Assembly: GCF_027922165.1 (NCBI RefSeq)
Contig: NZ_BSFD01000011.1
Coordinates: forward strand, 351,936 to 415,935
Length of the DNA stretch: 64,000 nucleotides
Direction: 5' to 3'
Origin: Brevundimonas intermedia
GTDB taxonomy: Bacteria > Pseudomonadota > Alphaproteobacteria > Caulobacterales > Caulobacteraceae
Below the pieces are notes generated by a model. The model ran no database searches. It was given only the letters and a program-made list of their open reading frames with translations, and was not told where the DNA came from. The position numbers were made by a program, and so were the translations under genes. Positions 1-8,984 of the stretch are shown one piece after another. Numbering within the stretch: position 1 is the stretch's first letter; each line of letters starts with the position of its first letter.

Positions 1-634
1 GGTCGAACGGGCCGTCGCGCAGGATGGCGTGCGCCTCCTTGACCTGTTCGTTGCCCTTCATGTCTTCCGAGCCGACGTTCAGCAGACCAATCGTCGGCCG
101 GGCGATGCCGCGCACCGCCGACTGGAAGGCCTCGCCCATGATGGCGAACTCGACCAGCTGCTCGGCGTCGCTGCCGATATTGGCGCCCACGTCCAGCACC
201 GCCGTATGACCCCTGAAGGTCGGCCAGCTGGCGACGATGGCCGGCCGCTCCAGCCCCGGCGCCGACATGCGCAGAATCAGTTTGGAGATCGCCATCAGGG
301 CGCCGGTGTTGCCGGCCGAGACGACGCCGCCGGCCTCGCCCGTCTTCACCGCCTCGACGGCGTTCCACAGGCTGGAGCCCTTCCCCCGGCGCATGGCCTG
401 GGCGGGTTTCTCGTCCATGGCCACGACCTTGTCGGTGTGCCGAATGTCGACCATTTCAGTCGGCAGGTCGCAACGCGCCAGCTCGGCGCGAATCTGGGTC
501 TCGTCGCCGTGCAGCAGGAAGCGGACTCCCTCCCCGCCATGGGTGCGGACGTAACTGCGGATGCCGGGGACGACGACGGATGGCCCGTGATCGCCGCCCA
601 TGGCGTCAAGCGAGATCGTAACTGGGGCTGGCAA
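1..634 (-). CDS. plsX: Phosphate acyltransferase PlsX, N-terminal part (cut by window edge)
   Basis: PlsX makes acyl-phosphate from acyl-ACP for the PlsY step of phospholipid synthesis, and is a peripheral membrane enzyme. The first ~211 residues are visible. The family signature DAMGGDHGP lies near residue 10, SAGNTGALM near 110 and LDVGANIGSDAEQLV further on. There is no ATG before the signature. I chose the TTG at 634 because a GAGG sits about 7 bases upstream and the protein then begins MPAPVTISLDAMGGD, like other alphaproteobacterial PlsX. The next ATG (at 613) would lie inside the signature. It follows the DUF177 gene on the same strand, the usual neighbourhood of plsX. The C-terminus is outside the window. 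Confidence 0.93.
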   Translation of the reverse strand, partial: MPAPVTISLDAMGGDHGPSVVVPGIRSYVRTHGGEGVRFLLHGDETQIRAELARCDLPTEMVDIRHTDKVVAMDEKPAQAMRRGKGSSLWNAVEAVKTGEAGGVVSAGNTGALMAISKLILRMSAPGLERPAIVASWPTFRGHTAVLDVGANIGSDAEQLVEFAIMGEAFQSAVRGIARPTIGLLNVGSEDMKGNEQVKEAHAILRDGPFD

Positions 635-740
635 ATGGACCTCGAAGAACCGCGTCGTCTTGTCGCGCGACGCTGTATATAGGGCGCTGGACGATAGCGC
701 CGAAGCCGGGGGATGCAACCACCCGGCCCTTACGTCAACC

Positions 741-1259
741 TCAGCCTTGATCGTCCTGGGGCTTCAACGCCTTCAGGGCGGCGAAGGGCGAGATTTCGGC
801 GGGTTCTTCCGGTTGCACGAACTCCGCGCCCGGCTTGCGCGGGAACGGGTCCAGCGACAGGACCAGTTGCTCGACGGCGTACTGGCCCAGGTCGATCTTG
901 CCGTCCTCGATCAGATCGGCGTCCTCTTCGTCCAGGGTGACCTCGATCTCGTCGGTCTCCTGCGGCGCGGCCTCGACCAGCTGGATCGAGAATCGGCGGT
1001 CCACATCGACCGGCAGCGGCTCCAGCGTCAGGCCGCAGGTTTGAACCGCATGGGCCGAGACCCGGCCCTTCATCGTCCATTCGCTGGTCGACGGGGTCGG
1101 CTTGACCTCGATCTCGACGACGAAGTCCTCCAGCCCCTGAAGGTCCAGGGCGCGGGCGATTCGTTTGCGCGCGTCCGCGTCGGGCTCCAGCCGCCGGCTC
1201 AGCCCGGCGCCGATCTGGTTGACCCGCACCGTCTCGCTGTAGGGAAGACTTACGCTCAT
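741..1259 (-). CDS. DUF177 (YceD-like) protein
   Basis: This 172-residue protein belongs to the DUF177/YceD family, which normally precedes rpmF or plsX and in E. coli is linked to 23S rRNA metabolism. It has a beta-rich N-terminal half ending near VQTCGLTLEPLPVDV, an acidic linker (IEVTLDEEDADLIEDG) and the conserved block GQYAVEQLVLSLDPFPRKPG about residues 128-147. The start at 1259 (MSVSLPYSE) lies four bases past the stop of the upstream chaperone gene, suggesting coupling. A start at 1271 (MFETMSV) would overlap that gene. plsX follows after about 100 bases. Family membership is clear; the molecular role here is inferred from homologues. Confidence 0.88.
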   Translation of the reverse strand: MSVSLPYSETVRVNQIGAGLSRRLEPDADARKRIARALDLQGLEDFVVEIEVKPTPSTSEWTMKGRVSAHAVQTCGLTLEPLPVDVDRRFSIQLVEAAPQETDEIEVTLDEEDADLIEDGKIDLGQYAVEQLVLSLDPFPRKPGAEFVQPEEPAEISPFAALKALKPQDDQG

Positions 1260-1263
1260 CGTC

Positions 1264-1788
1264 TCAAACATCCGTCCAGGCCGGCTTCGCCAGCACTTCG
1301 TTGAATTTCTGCGCCGCCAGGCCGGCCCGCGCGGCCAGGGCGTAGCGCGCCAGATCGGCCGCCCGCTCCGCGCCCGTCTCGGCATAGACATTGCGCGCCA
1401 GGGCCTCGGCCAGGGCCGTCGCATCGGCGTCGCGCAGCGGCGTCTCATAGGCGTTCATCCGCCCGTACAGGGCCTCGCCCAGCTTGCGCATCTTCTTGCC
1501 CACGGCCACGTCGCCCACGCCCTCTTCCCGCAACACATGATCCAGGGCCGAGACATAGACATCGAACAAGGCCTGGGCCGCATCCCGCCCCGCCTCGGTG
1601 TTCTCATCGCGCAGCCGCAGCACCAGCAGCAGGACGTGCAGCGTATAAAGCTCGAACCGCGCATCGATCCGATCCGCCACGCCCAAGCGCGTGTAAAAGC
1701 CGACATTTCGCGCCTGTTCCACCGCCGGGGCGTACAGGACGTCGCCGGTACGGGCGCCGGGCCGGGGTTTGAACAGGTTTTTCAGCAT
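1264..1788 (-). CDS. Ubiquinol-cytochrome c chaperone (Cbp3 family)
   Basis: The 174-residue product matches the bacterial ubiquinol-cytochrome c chaperone family, related to mitochondrial Cbp3, which helps assemble cytochrome b of complex III. Recognisable blocks are RIDARFELYTLHVLLLVLRL (about residues 40-59), FDVYVSALDHVLREEGVGD and VGKKMRKLGEALYGR. The rest is helical and alanine-rich, with no signal peptide or membrane segment. It is co-oriented with DUF177 and plsX and five bases separate its stop from the next start, so the three are probably one transcript. It diverges from the BamE-like gene at 1880. The identification rests on family blocks alone. Confidence 0.85.
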   Translation of the reverse strand: MLKNLFKPRPGARTGDVLYAPAVEQARNVGFYTRLGVADRIDARFELYTLHVLLLVLRLRDENTEAGRDAAQALFDVYVSALDHVLREEGVGDVAVGKKMRKLGEALYGRMNAYETPLRDADATALAEALARNVYAETGAERAADLARYALAARAGLAAQKFNEVLAKPAWTDV

Positions 1789-1879
1789 GGTTTTATACGG
1801 CCCCTTTTCCGCCGCGCCGTTGAACTAGGACGCAGGTCCGTCTAGGTCAAAGACCTTGTTCTCTCGCAGGCGCCCGATC

Positions 1880-2359
1880 ATGTCTCGTTTCGTCCCGCTT
1901 TTCGTCGCCGTTTCGCTGGCCGGCCTGTCCGCCGCCTGCGCCCCGACGATCGGTTCCAACGGCTTCCAGGCCATCGACGCCAAGCCCCAGGACATCGTGG
2001 CGGGGACCGACACCAAGGAAACCGTCCTGGCCCGCCTCGGTTCGCCCTCGACCACCTCGACCTTCGAGCCGGACCAGGTCTGGTACTACATCAGCCAGAC
2101 GACCGAGAAATACACCTACAACCGCCCGGTCATCTCCAGCCGCACCATCACCGAAGTCACCTTCGAACCGCAGGGCGACAAGGTCGCCGCCGTCCGCACC
2201 CTGGGCCTGACCGACGGCGAGCAGATCGCCATGAACCGGACCGAAACCCCGACCCGCGGCCGCGCCCTGACCGTGCTGGAACAGCTGCTCGGCAACGTCG
2301 GCCGCGGCCAGCTGCCGCGCACCGAGGACGACACCCCCGGCCAGCGCCGCCCCGACTAA
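1880..2359 (+). CDS. BamE/SmpA-type outer-membrane assembly lipoprotein
   Basis: A 159-residue lipoprotein with a hydrophobic signal (MSRFVPLFVAVSLAG) ending in LSAAC, the probable lipidated Cys at about residue 17. The SmpA/OmlA fold follows: GTDTKETVLARLGSPSTTST is the typical first helix and turn, and QVWYYISQTTEKYTYNRP and EVTFEPQGDKVAAVRTLG are the strands. BamE stabilises the BAM complex that inserts outer-membrane beta-barrels. The start at 1880 places the signal peptide at the N-terminus; an upstream in-frame ATG at 1856 would add a charged FSRRRPI stretch. The C-terminal tail, rich in Arg, Gly and Pro, is longer than in E. coli BamE. A strong hairpin terminator follows. Confidence 0.88.
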   Translation: MSRFVPLFVAVSLAGLSAACAPTIGSNGFQAIDAKPQDIVAGTDTKETVLARLGSPSTTSTFEPDQVWYYISQTTEKYTYNRPVISSRTITEVTFEPQGDKVAAVRTLGLTDGEQIAMNRTETPTRGRALTVLEQLLGNVGRGQLPRTEDDTPGQRRPD

Positions 2360-2384
2360 GGGCCGACTGCCGGCACAAAGAAAA

Positions 2385-2412
2385 ACGCCCCGGAGATCGC
2401 TCTCCGGGGCGT
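2385..2412. terminator. Bidirectional intrinsic terminator
   Basis: A perfect 12-bp stem (ACGCCCCGGAGA / TCTCCGGGGCGT) closes on a TCGC tetraloop. It has an A-run on the left (AAAGAAAAA, 2378-2386) and TCTTCG on the right. It lies between the convergent bamE-like and hppA genes and could stop transcription from both sides. Confidence 0.85.
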
Positions 2413-2423
2413 CTTCGTATCGG

Positions 2424-4571
2424 CTAGCCGATATTTCCGCTCGCCAGCACCGCCAGCAGCAGCAGGGCGACGATATTGGTGATCTTGATCATCGGGTTCA
2501 CCGCCGGACCGCTGGTGTCCTTGTAGGGATCGCCCACCGTATCCCCGGTCACGGCCGCCTTGTGGGCTTCGGAGCCCTTGCCGTGGACCACGCCGTTCTT
2601 GTCGGTGAAGCCTTCCTCGATCACCTTCTTGGCGTTGTCCCAGGCGCCGCCGCCCGAGGTCATCGAGATGGCGACGAACAGGCCGGTGACGATCACCCCC
2701 ATCAGCATGGCGCCCAGCGAGGCGAAGGCGTTGGCCTTGTCCGAGATGGCCAGCACCGCAACGAACAGGACGATGGGCGACAGCACCGGCAGCAGCGACG
2801 GCACGATCATCTCGCGAATCGCCGCCTTGGTCAGGATATCGACCGCCCGGCCGTACTCCGGCTTGACCTGATAGGTCATGATGCCGGGGTTCTCGCGGAA
2901 CTGACGCCGCACCTCGGCCACCACGGCCTCGGCCGCGCGCCCGACCGCCATCATCGACATGCCGCCGAACAGGAAGGGCAACAGCCCCCCGAACAGCAGG
3001 CCCACGACCACATAGGGATTGGTCAGGTCGAAGGCGATCGGCCCCATGTCGGCAAAGAAGGGATAGTCGGTCGGATTGGCCGAGAAATATTGCAGGTCCG
3101 ACGTATAGGCCGCGAACAGCACAAGCGCCCCCAGGCCTGCCGAACCGATGGCGTAGCCCTTGGTCACGGCCTTGGTCGTATTACCCACCGCGTCCAGCGC
3201 ATCGGTCGAATGCCGCACCTCGCTGGGCAGGCCCGCCATTTCGGCGATCCCCCCGGCGTTGTCCGTCACCGGGCCGAAGGCGTCCAGCGCCACGATCATC
3301 CCCGCCACGCCCAGCATGGTGGTGGTGGCGATGGCGATGCCGAACAGGCCCGCCAGCTGGAAGCTGGCCACGATGCCGACGATGATGGTCAGGGCGGGAA
3401 GCGCCGTGGCCTCCAGCGACACCGCCAGCCCCTGGATCACATTGGTGCCATGGCCCGAGACCGAGGCGTTGGCCACCGACTGCACCGGCCGGAAGTTCGA
3501 CCCCGTGTAGTATTCCGTCACCACCACGATCGCCGCCGTCACCGCCAGCCCGACCATGCCGGACCAGAACAGGGCCATCGGCTGGATCGTCAGGCCGCTT
3601 CCGGTCACGATCGGCCCCGTCACCATCTGGTCGATCACCCACCAGACCGCGCCGATGGACAGGACGCCGGTGACGATCAGCCCCTGATACAGGGCGCCCA
3701 TGATGTTCTGGCTCTTGCCCAGCCGCACGAAGAAGCTGCCGATGATCGAGGTCACGATACAGACCGCACAGATCGCCAGCGGCAGCACCATCAGGGTGCC
3801 GACATAGGGCTGGTCGCGGAAGAAGATGGCCGCCAGCACCATGGTCGCCACCGTCGTCACCGCATAGGTTTCGAACAGGTCGGCCGCCATCCCGGCGCAG
3901 TCGCCGACATTGTCGCCCACATTATCGGCGATGGTCGCGGCGTTCCGCGGATCGTCCTCAGGGATTCCGGCCTCGACCTTGCCCACCATGTCGCCGCCGA
4001 CGTCGGCGCCCTTGGTGAAGATGCCGCCGCCCAGACGCGCGAAGATCGAGATCAGCGAGGCGCCGAAGCCCAGGGCCACCAGGCCGTCGATGACTTCACG
4101 CCCGACCGGGTCCAGCCCCAGGTGGTGCGTCAGCACGATATAATAGCCCGACACCCCGATCAGGGCCCCGCCCGCCACGAACATGCCGGTGATGGCCCCC
4201 GACCGGAAGGCCAGGTTCAGCCCCTTGGACAGGCTTTCAGAGGCCGCCTGCGCCGTGCGCACATTGGCCCGCACCGAAATCAGCATGCCGGCGTAACCTG
4301 CCGCGCCCGACAGGACGGCTCCGATCACGAAACCGACCGCCGCATAGACGCCGATCAGGAAATAGGCGGCGATCAGGATCACGATCCCGACCAGGCCGAT
4401 GGTCAGATATTGCCGCTTCAGATAGGCCGAGGCGCCTTCCTGGATGGCGGCCGCGATCTCTCGCATCTTGTCGTTACCGGTGCTCGCCTTCATCAGCGCG
4501 GCGGTCTGAACGGCGCCGTACAGCACCGCCAGAACACCGGCCGCGAAGACCAGCGTAAGATAGATCGTCAT
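2424..4571 (-). CDS. hppA: Membrane-bound H+-translocating pyrophosphatase
   Basis: A polytopic, roughly 715-residue enzyme that couples PPi hydrolysis to proton pumping across the inner membrane. The substrate-binding motifs are intact: [20 protein letters not shown] and [19 protein letters not shown]. The late motif reads [16 protein letters not shown]. The Lys after GNTT is the residue that marks the K+-independent, H+-pumping subclass (Ala there marks K+-dependent enzymes). Many hydrophobic segments follow, ending [13 protein letters not shown]. The start at 4571 (MTIYLTLVF) is preceded by GGAAACGCC; an in-frame ATG at 4583 has its GGG too close to act as a ribosome binding site. No neighbour on the same strand is obviously linked to it. 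Confidence 0.95.
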   Translation of the reverse strand: MTIYLTLVFAAGVLAVLYGAVQTAALMKASTGNDKMREIAAAIQEGASAYLKRQYLTIGLVGIVILIAAYFLIGVYAAVGFVIGAVLSGAAGYAGMLISVRANVRTAQAASESLSKGLNLAFRSGAITGMFVAGGALIGVSGYYIVLTHHLGLDPVGREVIDGLVALGFGASLISIFARLGGGIFTKGADVGGDMVGKVEAGIPEDDPRNAATIADNVGDNVGDCAGMAADLFETYAVTTVATMVLAAIFFRDQPYVGTLMVLPLAICAVCIVTSIIGSFFVRLGKSQNIMGALYQGLIVTGVLSIGAVWWVIDQMVTGPIVTGSGLTIQPMALFWSGMVGLAVTAAIVVVTEYYTGSNFRPVQSVANASVSGHGTNVIQGLAVSLEATALPALTIIVGIVASFQLAGLFGIAIATTTMLGVAGMIVALDAFGPVTDNAGGIAEMAGLPSEVRHSTDALDAVGNTTKAVTKGYAIGSAGLGALVLFAAYTSDLQYFSANPTDYPFFADMGPIAFDLTNPYVVVGLLFGGLLPFLFGGMSMMAVGRAAEAVVAEVRRQFRENPGIMTYQVKPEYGRAVDILTKAAIREMIVPSLLPVLSPIVLFVAVLAISDKANAFASLGAMLMGVIVTGLFVAISMTSGGGAWDNAKKVIEEGFTDKNGVVHGKGSEAHKAAVTGDTVGDPYKDTSGPAVNPMIKITNIVALLLLAVLASGNIG

Positions 4572-4748
4572 TGGCGTTTCCATGCCCTTGCAACAAGCGC
4601 ACGGGCCCTTGCGACGGGCGGGCGTTATCGCCTCTGTCCGACGACCGGTCCCCCCGAGCGCGGCGGACGCGTCAGTGCGTCCCTTGGGATTTGCAAGGGG
4701 AGCGTGTCATGGGCGCCGCGTTGACGCAACCGTGATCGATCAGGCGGC

Positions 4749-5189
4749 TCAGCGCGCCGCCGTCATGCCCGCCCGACGCCGGGGGGCCTGGTTCAGAATC
4801 TCGACCCGGGTCACCGATCCCCGACCGGAAATCGTGTTGGCGGCTGCGATCATCGCCGCCGACAATCGGCCTTCGTCCAGCCGGGTCCAGTCGCCGGGCA
4901 CGGTGAAGGGGGTGCGGTGCGCCGCCTTGACCAGGGCGTCTCGGAAGAAGGCCTCCTTCAGCCGCATCTGCTCCAGCGTCTTGCCGCCGCCGATATGGAG
5001 CTTCAGCGACACGAAGACATAGTTGCGAACCCGCCCGTCCGCGATCACCGGCAGGCCCAGACCGGGCAGGCCCAGGGCCGGCGCCGCCTCGGGCGTCTTG
5101 CCGCCCGATGACGCTTCGGTCGGGCTTGCGGCTGCAGCGGCGCCGGCCAGGGCGAGCGTCGCGGTGGTGATCAGGGTTCTACGATCCAT
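4749..5189 (-). CDS. Exported protein of unknown function with Tat-like signal
   Basis: A 146-residue protein that starts MDRRTLITTATLALAGAAAA, a twin-Arg/hydrophobic/Ala-rich leader that looks like a Tat signal, though the motif is not perfect. A Gly/Pro-rich linker follows. The domain runs from YVFVSLKLHIGGGKTLEQMR through RDALVKAAHRTPF to the C-terminal VTRVEILNQAPRRRAGM. The strand-helix pattern faintly recalls FliL-like periplasmic domains, but I do not claim homology. It stands between thiL and hppA with a 43-base gap upstream, so it may be a distal gene of the rib-nusB-thiL transcript. Its function is not known to me. Confidence 0.72.
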   Translation of the reverse strand: MDRRTLITTATLALAGAAAAASPTEASSGGKTPEAAPALGLPGLGLPVIADGRVRNYVFVSLKLHIGGGKTLEQMRLKEAFFRDALVKAAHRTPFTVPGDWTRLDEGRLSAAMIAAANTISGRGSVTRVEILNQAPRRRAGMTAAR

Positions 5190-5232
5190 GGCCGCCAGCT
5201 TAGCCGCGCGCGGTTAGGATTGTGTTTCCGCC

Positions 5233-6222
5233 TCAGTCGTGGGTCCAGCCGCCCTGTTTCATCGGCACGACCCGCCCCCCGTAGCGAACGGTTACTCCGG
5301 CGCCGTCGGTCACGGCTCCAATCTTCGTCAAGCGTGTGAAACGGCGTTCGGCCTCGCGGCGAAGCGTCTCCTCATGACGAGGATGGGCTGTAAAGACGAT
5401 CTGATAATCATCCCCGCCGGCCGCCAGGATCGACAGGGCCGCCTGGGCGTCGACCCGGTTGTCGAGCCAGGCCTGGGCCGCGGCGGACAGGGGCAGCACC
5501 GCCAGGTTCAGCTCGACCCCTGCCCCGCTGGCCTTGGCGATATGGGCGACATCGGCCGCCAATCCGTCCGATACGTCCGCCGCCGCTGTCGCCAGTTCAC
5601 GCACCACCTTGGCGAAATCCAGCTGGGGCGCCGGCGTGCGATAATGGGTGATCAGGGCCTCCAGACGCTCCGGCGCCAGCGACAGCTCGCCCCGCGCCGC
5701 CCTCAGACCCAGCAATCCGTCGCCGATGGTCCCGGTCACGAACACCAGATCCCCGACCTGGGCCCCGCCCCGCGACACCGTCTCCCCCTCGGGAACCCAG
5801 CCCAGGGCGGTCAGGGAAAACACCGCCGGCCCCGGCGTCTTCACCGTATCCCCGCCGATCAGGAAGACGCCGAACCGCGCCTGATCCTCGGCCAGACCCG
5901 CCGCAAAGGCCTCGCGTTCGGGCCAGCCGCACCGCTCGGACCAGCAGCAGGCCATCAGATAGCCGAACGGCTCGGCCCCCTTGGCCGCCAGATCCGACAG
6001 GTTCACCCGCAGCAGCTTCTTGGCCACCGTGTCCAGCGGATCGTCGGGCAGGAAATGCACCCCCTCGACGATGGCGTCCTTGGTCAGGACCAGGTCATAG
6101 CCGGGCCGCGACGGCAGCACCGCCACATCATCGGCCAGCCCCCTGCCCCATTCGGGATGGGCCAGGGGCCGCAGCAGCCTCTCGATCGTCTCGAACTCGC
6201 CCGCGACGTCGAGCGCCGGCAT
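5233..6222 (-). CDS. thiL: Thiamine-monophosphate kinase
   Basis: ThiL phosphorylates thiamine monophosphate to the cofactor thiamine diphosphate with ATP. The 329-residue protein has the expected N-terminal acidic and Mg2+-binding pattern (ADDVAVLPS, then KDAIVEGVHFLPDD), followed by RVNLSDLAAKGAEPFGYL, IGGDTVKTPGP, ADVSDGLAADVAHIAKASGAG and GGDDYQIVFTA. The first motif is usually GDDAAV; Ala replaces Gly here, a conservative change. The start ATG overlaps the nusB stop codon (TAATG), so translation is probably coupled. It is the distal enzyme gene of the glyA-nrdR-rib-nusB operon; nusB-thiL adjacency is common in proteobacteria. Confidence 0.95.
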   Translation of the reverse strand: MPALDVAGEFETIERLLRPLAHPEWGRGLADDVAVLPSRPGYDLVLTKDAIVEGVHFLPDDPLDTVAKKLLRVNLSDLAAKGAEPFGYLMACCWSERCGWPEREAFAAGLAEDQARFGVFLIGGDTVKTPGPAVFSLTALGWVPEGETVSRGGAQVGDLVFVTGTIGDGLLGLRAARGELSLAPERLEALITHYRTPAPQLDFAKVVRELATAAADVSDGLAADVAHIAKASGAGVELNLAVLPLSAAAQAWLDNRVDAQAALSILAAGGDDYQIVFTAHPRHEETLRREAERRFTRLTKIGAVTDGAGVTVRYGGRVVPMKQGGWTHD

Positions 6223-6746
6223 TATTTGCGCGTGTCTCTGGACACCCCGTCCAGCGCCGCATTGACGAAGCGCGCCTCGGAATCGTCGAAGAAGGCCTTG
6301 GCCAGTTCGACATATTCGTCGATCACCACTTCGCGCGGCGTCTCCGGATGTTTGATCAGTTCCCAGGCCCCGCAGCGCAGCAGGGCGCGCAGGGTGGCGT
6401 CGATCCGCTCCAGCTTCCAGTTGGACGCCAGGCGCGCCTTGACGGCGGCGTCGATGTCCCGCTGGCTCTCGATCACGCCGCGCACGATGTCGGCGAAATA
6501 GGCCTCGTCGGCTTCGGCCAGGGCCTCGCCCTCGATATCCGTGTCGAAGCGGAAGTTGGCGAATTCGGTGATCACCGTCTCCACGCCCTCGCCCGCCAGC
6601 TCCATCTGATAGAGGGCTTGCACGGCCGCCAGCCGCGACACGGTGCGCGCACGCCGCTGTTTGGAGCTCAGATGGGGCTCGGCCCGCTGCTTCTCGGCCT
6701 CGGCCAGTTGTTCGAGGACGGCTTTGACGCTGTTCGGTTCAGTCAT
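6222..6746 (-). CDS. nusB: Transcription antitermination factor NusB
   Basis: NusB binds boxA RNA with NusE (S10) and supports rRNA transcription antitermination. The 174-residue protein begins with a variable ~30-residue tail, then [19 protein letters not shown], the family's first helix. [16 protein letters not shown] and [14 protein letters not shown] follow. [20 protein letters not shown] near residue 140 is the conserved C-terminal block, then [18 protein letters not shown]. The start overlaps the ribH stop (ATGA) and its own stop overlaps the thiL start (TAATG). Residues 1-35 are longer and more charged than in E. coli NusB, as in other alphaproteobacteria. Confidence 0.95.
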   Translation of the reverse strand: MTEPNSVKAVLEQLAEAEKQRAEPHLSSKQRRARTVSRLAAVQALYQMELAGEGVETVITEFANFRFDTDIEGEALAEADEAYFADIVRGVIESQRDIDAAVKARLASNWKLERIDATLRALLRCGAWELIKHPETPREVVIDEYVELAKAFFDDSEARFVNAALDGVSRDTRK

Positions 6747-7204
6747 GCGCCGAGGCCTAGCCGCAACCGCTTCTTCAATGCAATGAGCTCGAGGCAGGCT
6801 TTCGCCGCTCCGCCGCCCTTATCCCCTTCGGAAAGCCGCGCGCGCGCCCAGGCCTGGTCCTCGTCCTCGGTGGTCAGGATGCCGTTGCCGATGATGAAAC
6901 CCTTGACGCCCAGGGCCATCAGGCCGGCCGCCGACTGGTCCGAAACGATCTCGAAATGATAGGTCTCGCCGCGAATGACACAGCCCAGGGCGACATAGCC
7001 GTCGTAACGGGGCGCGGTCGGGAAACGCCCGGCCTCCTCGGCCAGGGCGATGACGGCCGGGATCTCCAGTGCGCCCGGCACGGTCACGACGTCGAACTCG
7101 GCGCCGCGCGCCTTCAACGTCTCCTTGGCGCCCTCCAGCAGGGCGTCGGCCAGTTCATCGTAGAAGCGCGCCTCGACGATCAGAATACGGGGGGCCTCAG
7201 TCAC
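6743..7204 (-). CDS. ribH: 6,7-dimethyl-8-ribityllumazine synthase
   Basis: RibH condenses 3,4-dihydroxy-2-butanone 4-phosphate with the ribitylamino-pyrimidine to form lumazine, the penultimate step of riboflavin synthesis. The 153-residue length is standard. Substrate-site motifs are present: [26 protein letters not shown] with the catalytic His of RGxTxH, and [18 protein letters not shown]. The start ATG overlaps the stop of the upstream RibB-type gene (ATGA). It sits between ribB and nusB, a common alphaproteobacterial order. Confidence 0.96.
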   Translation of the reverse strand: MTEAPRILIVEARFYDELADALLEGAKETLKARGAEFDVVTVPGALEIPAVIALAEEAGRFPTAPRYDGYVALGCVIRGETYHFEIVSDQSAAGLMALGVKGFIIGNGILTTEDEDQAWARARLSEGDKGGGAAKACLELIALKKRLRLGLGA

Positions 7205-8334
7205 GCCTTGTCTTCTCCATCCATGTCGCGCCAGCCGACGATGCGCAGGCCATAGCCCTCAAGCGCCGTCGGTTCGGGTCGCGTCGAACTCATCACGATC
7301 ATGTCCTTGACGCCCAGGTCCAGCAGGATCTGCGCCCCGACGCCATAGGCCCGAAGCGACCGGTCCACCGCCGCCGGCTTGTCCACGCCCGCCAGCCGCT
7401 CCGCCAGCGAGTTCAGCGACGGGTCGCGCAGGAAGACGACCACGCCCGGGCCGTCATGGTCGGTGATCTGTTTCAGCGCCTTGGGCACATAGTCCTGGCG
7501 CGTCTCGACATGGCCCAGCAGGTCGCAGGCGAAGTCCACCTGGTGCATCCGCACCAGGGTCGGCTTGGACGGGTCGATCTTGCCGTGGACCAGGGCGACG
7601 TGTTCCGCGCCCTCGATGGTGTTCCGGTACAGCATCAGGCGGAATGGCCCGCCGTGGACGCTCTCGAACGGCGTATCCATGACCCGCTCGACGAACCGCT
7701 CGGTGCGGCGGCGATAGGCGATCAGGTCGGCGATGGTGCCGATCTTCAGCCCGTGCAGCTGGGCGAAGGCGACCAGATCCGGCATCCGCGCCATCTCGCC
7801 GTCGTCCTTGATGATCTCGCAGATTACCCCGGCCGGCGTCAGGCCCGCCATCCGGCTGATGTCCACCGCCGCCTCGGTATGGCCGGCGCGCACCAGAACC
7901 CCGCCGTCGCGCGCCACCAGGGGGAAGATGTGGCCGGGCGAGACGATGTCGTCCATGCCCTTTGACGCATCGGTCGCCACATGGATGGTGCGCGAGCGAT
8001 CCGCCGCCGAAATGCCTGTGGTCACGCCCTCCTTCGCCTCGATCGAGACGGTGAAGGCGGTCTTCATGCTCTCGCGGTTTTCCGCCGCCATCGGCGGCAG
8101 GCGCAGCTGGTTCGCCCGGTCGGCCGTAATCGCCAGGCACACCAGGCCCCGCGCCTGGCGGATCATGAAGTTTATCTGCTCGGGGGTGGCGAACTGGGCG
8201 GGGATGATGATGTCCCCCTCGTTCTCGCGATCCTCGGCGTCCACCAGGATGTAGGGACGACCGTTTCGGGCGTCCTCCAGGATGTCCTCGATGGGACTGA
8301 TCGGGCTGTCATTCATGTTTGCGGCCAGTTGCAT
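7201..8334 (-). CDS. ribB: 3,4-dihydroxy-2-butanone-4-phosphate synthase with a degenerate GTP cyclohydrolase II domain (RibBX type)
   Basis: The 377-residue protein has an intact RibB half. EDRENEGD lies at about 34-41 with the acidic Mg2+ site, then [12 protein letters not shown] and GHTEAAVD (151-158). The C-terminal half (about 215-377) has the GTP cyclohydrolase II fold pattern but not its active site. The zinc-site block, normally ECLTGDVFGSLRCDC, reads [17 protein letters not shown] at 265-281, and the RQEGRGIGL loop reads RDPSLNSLA at 303-311. It should therefore make the four-carbon precursor but not open GTP. Comparable RibB fusions with an inactive second domain have been called RibBX. 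The start at 8334 forms TGATG with the ribE stop; an internal ATG at 8316 (MNDSPIS) is the alternative. Confidence 0.93.
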   Translation of the reverse strand: MQLAANMNDSPISPIEDILEDARNGRPYILVDAEDRENEGDIIIPAQFATPEQINFMIRQARGLVCLAITADRANQLRLPPMAAENRESMKTAFTVSIEAKEGVTTGISAADRSRTIHVATDASKGMDDIVSPGHIFPLVARDGGVLVRAGHTEAAVDISRMAGLTPAGVICEIIKDDGEMARMPDLVAFAQLHGLKIGTIADLIAYRRRTERFVERVMDTPFESVHGGPFRLMLYRNTIEGAEHVALVHGKIDPSKPTLVRMHQVDFACDLLGHVETRQDYVPKALKQITDHDGPGVVVFLRDPSLNSLAERLAGVDKPAAVDRSLRAYGVGAQILLDLGVKDMIVMSSTRPEPTALEGYGLRIVGWRDMDGEDKA

Positions 8335-8924
8335 CACGCCGTCTCCTGCCACCGCGCGAGGTATCGCGCCAGCATGTCGATCTCGAGATTGACCGGATCG
8401 CCGACCTTCAGGCGGCCCAGGGTCGTCACATCCCACGTATGCGGGATGATATTTAACGAAAACACCCGCCCCTCGACGCTGTTCACCGTCAGGGACACCC
8501 CATCGACCGTGATCGAGCCCTTGGCGGCGATATAGCGGTGCAGGGGCGCCGGCGCCTCGACCTCGACCCGGTGCGAGCCGCCCTCCGGGGTGATCGACAC
8601 GACCCGGCCCAGGCCGTCGACATGGCCCGAGACCACATGGCCGCCCATCTCGTCACCCAGCTTGGCGGCCCGCTCCAGATTGATCCCGTCGCCGGCCTTC
8701 CACCCGCCAAGGGTGGTCTTGGACAGGGTCTCGTTCGACACCTCGACCGCGAACCAGTCGGCGCCCTTCTCCGTCACCGTCAGGCAGCAACCCGCGTGGC
8801 TGATCGAGGCGCCCAGGTCTATCCCGGACACGTCCCAGGCGGTCTGGATCTCATAGCGGCGATCCCGCTCGGTCTCGCGGACGTCGCGAACGCGCCCGAT
8901 GTCGGTGACGATTCCGGTGAACAT
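8334..8924 (-). CDS. ribE: Riboflavin synthase alpha subunit
   Basis: Riboflavin synthase dismutates two lumazine molecules to riboflavin. The 196-residue protein starts with the hallmark MFTGIV and shows the family's internal duplication. The first lumazine-binding barrel carries GASISHAGCCLTV and NETLSKTTLG. The second carries GDEMGGHVVSGHVDGLG, KGSITVDGVSLTVN and the C-terminal DMLARYLARW. An in-frame ATG at 8957 would add 11 residues ahead of MFTGIV, so I rejected it. The stop overlaps the start of the RibB-type gene (TGATG). About 60 bases separate it from the RibD-like gene upstream; I saw no FMN riboswitch in that gap. Confidence 0.96.
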   Translation of the reverse strand: MFTGIVTDIGRVRDVRETERDRRYEIQTAWDVSGIDLGASISHAGCCLTVTEKGADWFAVEVSNETLSKTTLGGWKAGDGINLERAAKLGDEMGGHVVSGHVDGLGRVVSITPEGGSHRVEVEAPAPLHRYIAAKGSITVDGVSLTVNSVEGRVFSLNIIPHTWDVTTLGRLKVGDPVNLEIDMLARYLARWQETA

Positions 8925-8984
8925 TTCGGCGCTGGCCCCTTCCGGACCCGAAAACACAGTCTGAAATCAACAGAAACGGCGGCG

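Noticed and set aside
2562..4724. A 720-residue open frame on the plus strand across hppA
   Set aside because: It is antisense to a clear hppA, rich in His, Arg and Gln with no domain, and arises from the GC-rich third positions of the real gene.
8925..8984. FMN riboswitch upstream of ribE
   Set aside because: The 60-base gap is too short and shows none of the conserved RFN-element blocks.
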